A stretch of DNA of 64,000 bases, taken from NCBI GenBank assembly GCA_015039465.1, contig MU130378.1, forward strand, positions 872,570 through 936,569, given 5' to 3'. Below are positions 60,490 through 64,000 of this stretch, piece by piece; within the stretch, counting starts at the first letter, position 1, and each line of letters opens with the position of its first letter. The notes beneath the pieces were generated by a model. That model was not told the origin of the DNA, did no database searches, and saw only the letters and a list, made by a program, of their open reading frames with translations. A program made the position numbers and the translations under genes. The stretch is from Phlegmacium glaucopus. Taxonomy: Eukaryota > Basidiomycota > Agaricomycetes > Agaricales > Cortinariaceae.

Positions 60490-60849
60490 ATCCAACACTC
60501 ATTCATTCATCTTTTTATTTATTGCTTGCTCTATTCGCTGTGCGACTACTAGTCAGCGATACGTAACGCCAGAGGCGTTTCGTTACTTTTCATCTCCTTG
60601 CAAGCCTTAGGAGACTGGAAAGGCTGGAAAGAAATCCGTTTTTATATTTCTATCGCTGCACACATTCGATTCCTCATAATGAAGAAATTACTTTCTTCAC
60701 GTACCACTTACTCACCGAGCTTGCTCGTTCTATCCGCGACTTCTAGTATGCATGCGTTCAGTATCTGTATCTCAATACGTTATCCCCTGTGCCCCTTGAC
60801 TGCGGCCAAGCTTATCCCTTAAAATAAATCAAACATAGAAGGTGGAATT
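60490..60849. other. convergent intergenic region, no gene seen
   Basis: About 360 bp between two 3' ends. Short plus-strand open frames occur (60407-60610, partly over the last exon, and 60598-60822) but have no family text, and their composition looks random. Confidence 0.5.
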
Positions 60850-63786
60850 CTATTTAGAAAGCCTCGAGTGAGTTGACACATGGGACCAATAAGCTTCTTC
60901 CACTTCTCCAGCTACTGCTAAGCTGATGGCTTGCAGAAGGCCATCATAACTAGCATCTTCACTTTTCTTTGGGAGCAAAATCGCAGCCGTCACGTCCAAC
61001 GCAAGAACGCGCAATCGTGACGAGGGAAGTTTGCGGAAAGGTCCAGGCAGGGGACCGCGGTTTGGGTGGTCGATATAGAAATAGGGAACAAGTCTTAATT
61101 GCAACGATCTCATCAACTGCGCATGGACATATTAGGAGGGGGGAGACAACAGGGCATTATGCAACGGAGAGAGAGCGCACGCACTTCAGTTTGGGGTAAG
61201 GATTTCGACTGGCGTTGAAGTATGCGGAGAAGTACCAAGAGAATCATCTACCCGGGAACCATGAGATAAATGAACGTTTGCGAGGATAAGGTACATGAGA
61301 TGCTTACTTCAGTCGCGGGAAGATTGCTATCACCAAGTTCCCAAAGAACTTGCGGTAGATGCAATAACCAAGCATCAAATTTCTCTTTCACAGCCGGATC
61401 GTTTCCTCCCTTGAATTCTCCCTGATAACACGGCTCTGAATCCAACTGCAAATGGGGGAAAGCTTAGGAGGAATAAAGCATGCAATTATATATATATATA
61501 CTTACCAAAAAGAGTCGGGCGACAAATTCGACGGTCAACGGTTTGCAAGCGGATTTGGATGACACTTTGAGAGCATGATCAAGTGTGGCATGAATTATTT
61601 CATCCGCCTCCTGTTGGTTCAAACCTGGTTTGTTTATTATCGCCCATATCGTTGGAAGCAACGACAAATAAGGTGAAGCCGTAAGCATACTACTGTTTTG
61701 TGTAGAGTTGGCTTCGCCACGAAGTCGCCTGATGATATATTGAGCGACTCTATCGATTTGAATTGAAAACTTCTTGAACGGAGCGCGTTTCGTCGTTTGT
61801 TTTCCATTTTTAGTGGAGCGAGGGGGGCAGTTTCGAGAAGCATTCACAAGTATGGATGATATTTCACAGAAAATAAGGTTAAATTCCTCATATGCCCGAT
61901 CAAACTATGAGGAGCCAGTGAGTGATTTTTATTAAACAGCAAATAGAAATCTGACTTTGTTGTGTTTTTGGAAGGCTGGAAAGTAAGGCGACATATAATT
62001 AATGATGCTTTCTAGGTGTTCTATATGGACGTTGTCGACCTAAATTTTAGATAAATGGTTGAATTGTAATAAGAGAAAGTCGCCACGAACCGAAGGTTGT
62101 AGCACAACAAGATACAATGTGCGAACGATAAGAGCGATTGTCACCACTAGCTGCACCTCTGTTTCAGAAGGAGTCGAACTTGGAGAAAAAACTGAAGGTG
62201 CGCAGTCGAGATAAGTTTCAATGATCGTAGAATGCAAGGTGCTAGCTAGATGCTGTACAATTCGATGAATTGCAATAAATATAAGGGGAGGTAACTTTGA
62301 TACTCACAGCTAAAAATTCTTGACTTGCGACTTGGGCATTATCCTTAGCACCCGGCGCCTCCAGCGCACTAGTCAGGTCCTGTAGTTCCTGCAAAGTCCA
62401 AGCTTCGACCGGATTTTCAGTTAAGAGGTAACGCTGGGGGAATGAATCGTCGTTTTCATCGTCTGGCTCAACAAATGCCTGCCAAGTACGGGACAAACCT
62501 TTATCCTTGCCGTCTGCCTGGGAGGTAGTGGTCAACAAACCTTCAAAGGCAGAAAAGGCTTCTGGTGAAGAAAAGGTATTTCTCATGAACCAAGGATTTA
62601 GAGGATGCGCCGTATTTCCTTCGTGTGAACCATAGTTATGAGCTAAAGGCGATAGAGCAAGGCGGAGGAACGTCGAAAGGGACCGAAGGATAACAAGCTT
62701 TGACTAAAGAATGAATCTATGTCAGATCACGACAAACTTTTTAACTAAAATACATACTGTGGGTGTCAGCACCACACTGGCAGTTGACGTTGCTTTCAAG
62801 GGTCCTATAACGGGGTAACTAAGTGTTTAAAAAACCAAAAGAACAGGCAAAATCACCGTCAGTTTCTCCGTATTTGATACCAGCGTTCAATATACCAAGG
62901 TAACCACCCAAGACTCGACTACCATGGCCAATTTGATTCTCACACCATCCTGCAGTCACCGCTTCGGGAATGCATTCTAGGAAAATATCCAAGAAGCGCA
63001 CGGCATCGACCCTGATTTCTGGGAAAATGTGGGTTTGTGCAGAGGTGGCGAACAAAAGCAGCAGCGAGGAATGTGGAATGAGATCTTCCTATAGCATGGT
63101 GTTTATCTTGGTTATTTGTAAAGGAGATAAGATGCATAAGAGACATACTGATGGAACTCTTGGTAATAACCAGGAAAGAAAGGCGAGCAAACTTTTGCGA
63201 ACGGACGCATCCTGTTCTACTTGTAAGGCGTAATAAATCAAAAGTGAAGAAGGACCGTACTTCGTCTGCAATGATTCGCACTAGCGCGTTGATGAGGCTG
63301 GTTAGAGATGATCGTAATAGATCCCAGTGCGACTCTAAAAGTTCCCGTAGACCAAGAATCGCGTCTGTATCATTTGTTAGAAATGAGAACGATAGGCACC
63401 GAATCTTGGGGGGTAAAAAAGAGAGGACCTTTCCGTGTCCCTGAATTGTGGTGTTTTAGGTGAGATAGCAAGTCAGCGAATGTCAATTGGCGTTTTGTGG
63501 TAGGTTGGGAGAGGTCTTTCTCAATCGCAATGCTCTGAGAGGGTAGGACGATAGCTAGGGAGGGATGCCTGTTAAATATGGGTAGACCAGAACGGGGGAC
63601 GCAATTACTGACACCGAGCTTTAAAAGATGTGTCTATAACATTAGCTGAGGGTTGTTTCCCTTTCCCTAGTTTTAGTCTGGCTTTCTAGTATTCAATTAG
63701 GAAAATATGATTGAAGTTTTTTTAAGAGAATGAGATACCGAGAAATCTGCCGCCTTGTCTTTACGTTTCTTCGCGCTTTTAGGCAT
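60850..63786 (-). CDS. IPI1: pre-rRNA processing protein Ipi1 (TEX10-like)
   Basis: Subunit of the Rix1 complex that matures the 60S subunit. Exons: 63786-63739, 63685-63615, 63568-63429, 63364-63261, 63211-63149, 63088-62857, 62804-62758, 62703-62308, 62252-62091, 62039-61956, 61904-61506, 61445-61308, 61247-61185, 61116-60850; 737 aa. The N-terminus MPKSAKKRKDKAADFSK and KARLKLGKGKQ is the Ipi1 signature, followed by QLTFADLLSHLKHHNSGTRK, DAILGLRELLESHW and RVDAVRFLDIFLECIPEAV, an armadillo-type helical repeat. The C-terminal half is more divergent and may hold errors in exon choice. One intron contains a TA microsatellite near 61487-61500. Fourteen exons join in phase. Confidence 0.88.
61485..61502. 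repeat. short TA microsatellite inside an Ipi1 intron
   Basis: A run of alternating T and A lies just downstream of the GTAAGT donor of the eleventh Ipi1 intron. It is intronic and probably neutral. Confidence 0.7.
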
Positions 63787-64000
63787 CGTAGTCGGAAGCC
63801 AAGTTTGCGGACCGCGTACCGTACTTGTGACAGAACCGGCCCTCTGGCGAACTCCATATTGGCTCAACAACTTCAACTCTACGGTATGTATTCCATTAAA
63901 TAAATAATAAAAATCTTTCACGATGTACCTAACATCGCTTGAAGCTAATCCTTATGTGGGTTATGATATACCCTACTAATATTTATTTTATTCTTAGTTC
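63787..64000. promoter_or_regulatory. Ipi1 upstream region, cut by window end
   Basis: The Ipi1 start codon at 63786 is followed on the plus-strand side by about 215 bp to the window edge. On the minus strand an open frame continues upstream of the ATG without family text; it is probably leader. I see no start of another gene. Confidence 0.45.

Overview
The window is a gene-dense piece of a nuclear fungal genome. Almost every gene is cut by several introns of about 48-65 nt, intergenic distances are short, and highly expressed genes favour C at wobble positions. The protein set (a basidiomycete-type Pil1, Med5, Zrc1 and Spp1, plus complex I) suggests a basidiomycete, most likely an Agaricomycete (mushroom-forming fungus). 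This placement is an inference from protein style and intron structure, not from a database search. I see no transposon, virus, rRNA, tRNA or CRISPR array.

I read 37 protein-coding genes by joining reading frames across splice sites; exon sums are divisible by three for every model given. 1-9.9 kb: Spp1-like COMPASS PHD protein (-), Stm1/SERBP1 (+), histidine-phosphatase Tfc7-like protein (+), MEMO-family protein (-), ribosomal protein L32 (-). 10.9-19.1 kb: PAS-kinase-like Ser/Thr kinase, EF-1alpha, a dienelactone-hydrolase-like protein (-), a membrane GNAT, Elongator subunit Elp5. 19.3-28 kb: a Ser-rich unknown (-), mitochondrial aspartate aminotransferase (-), aspartyl-tRNA synthetase, a small membrane protein, Ssh4/Ear1 SPRY adaptor (-). 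28-37 kb: Snf4 AMPK gamma, a DUF7053-like protein, a membrane methyltransferase, Vam7 SNARE, Mtm1 carrier (-), eIF4E, eisosome protein Pil1. 37-46.7 kb: GRIP golgin (-), Pex14 (-), mitochondrial EF-Tu, glycine cleavage H protein, complex I ESSS/NDUFB11 (-), Nat4 (-). 46.9-64 kb: Rio2, Spf30/SMNDC1, two divergent related genes of an unrecognised family, Mediator Med5, Zrc1-type zinc transporter (-), eIF3h, a secreted double-psi beta-barrel protein, Ipi1 (-).

There is no operon-like pathway. Themes are translation (L32, EF-1alpha, eIF4E, eIF3h, AspRS, mitochondrial EF-Tu, Stm1), ribosome biogenesis (Rio2, Ipi1), transcription and chromatin (Spp1, Med5, Elp5, Nat4) and membrane traffic (Vam7, golgin, Pil1, Ssh4). 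Several neighbours share divergent promoters of about 115-175 bp.

The most notable observations are: (i) four introns that best fit GC-AG splicing, one of which splits the MEMO start codon; (ii) a head-to-head pair of divergent paralogues (50.3-52.3 kb) sharing a roughly 80-residue segment I cannot assign to a known family; (iii) a 9-nt micro-exon in the dienelactone-hydrolase gene; (iv) stop-free introns of length 3n that simple gene finders would keep as coding; (v) a perfect 14-bp inverted repeat upstream of the golgin gene and twin Gcn4-like repeats upstream of EF-1alpha.
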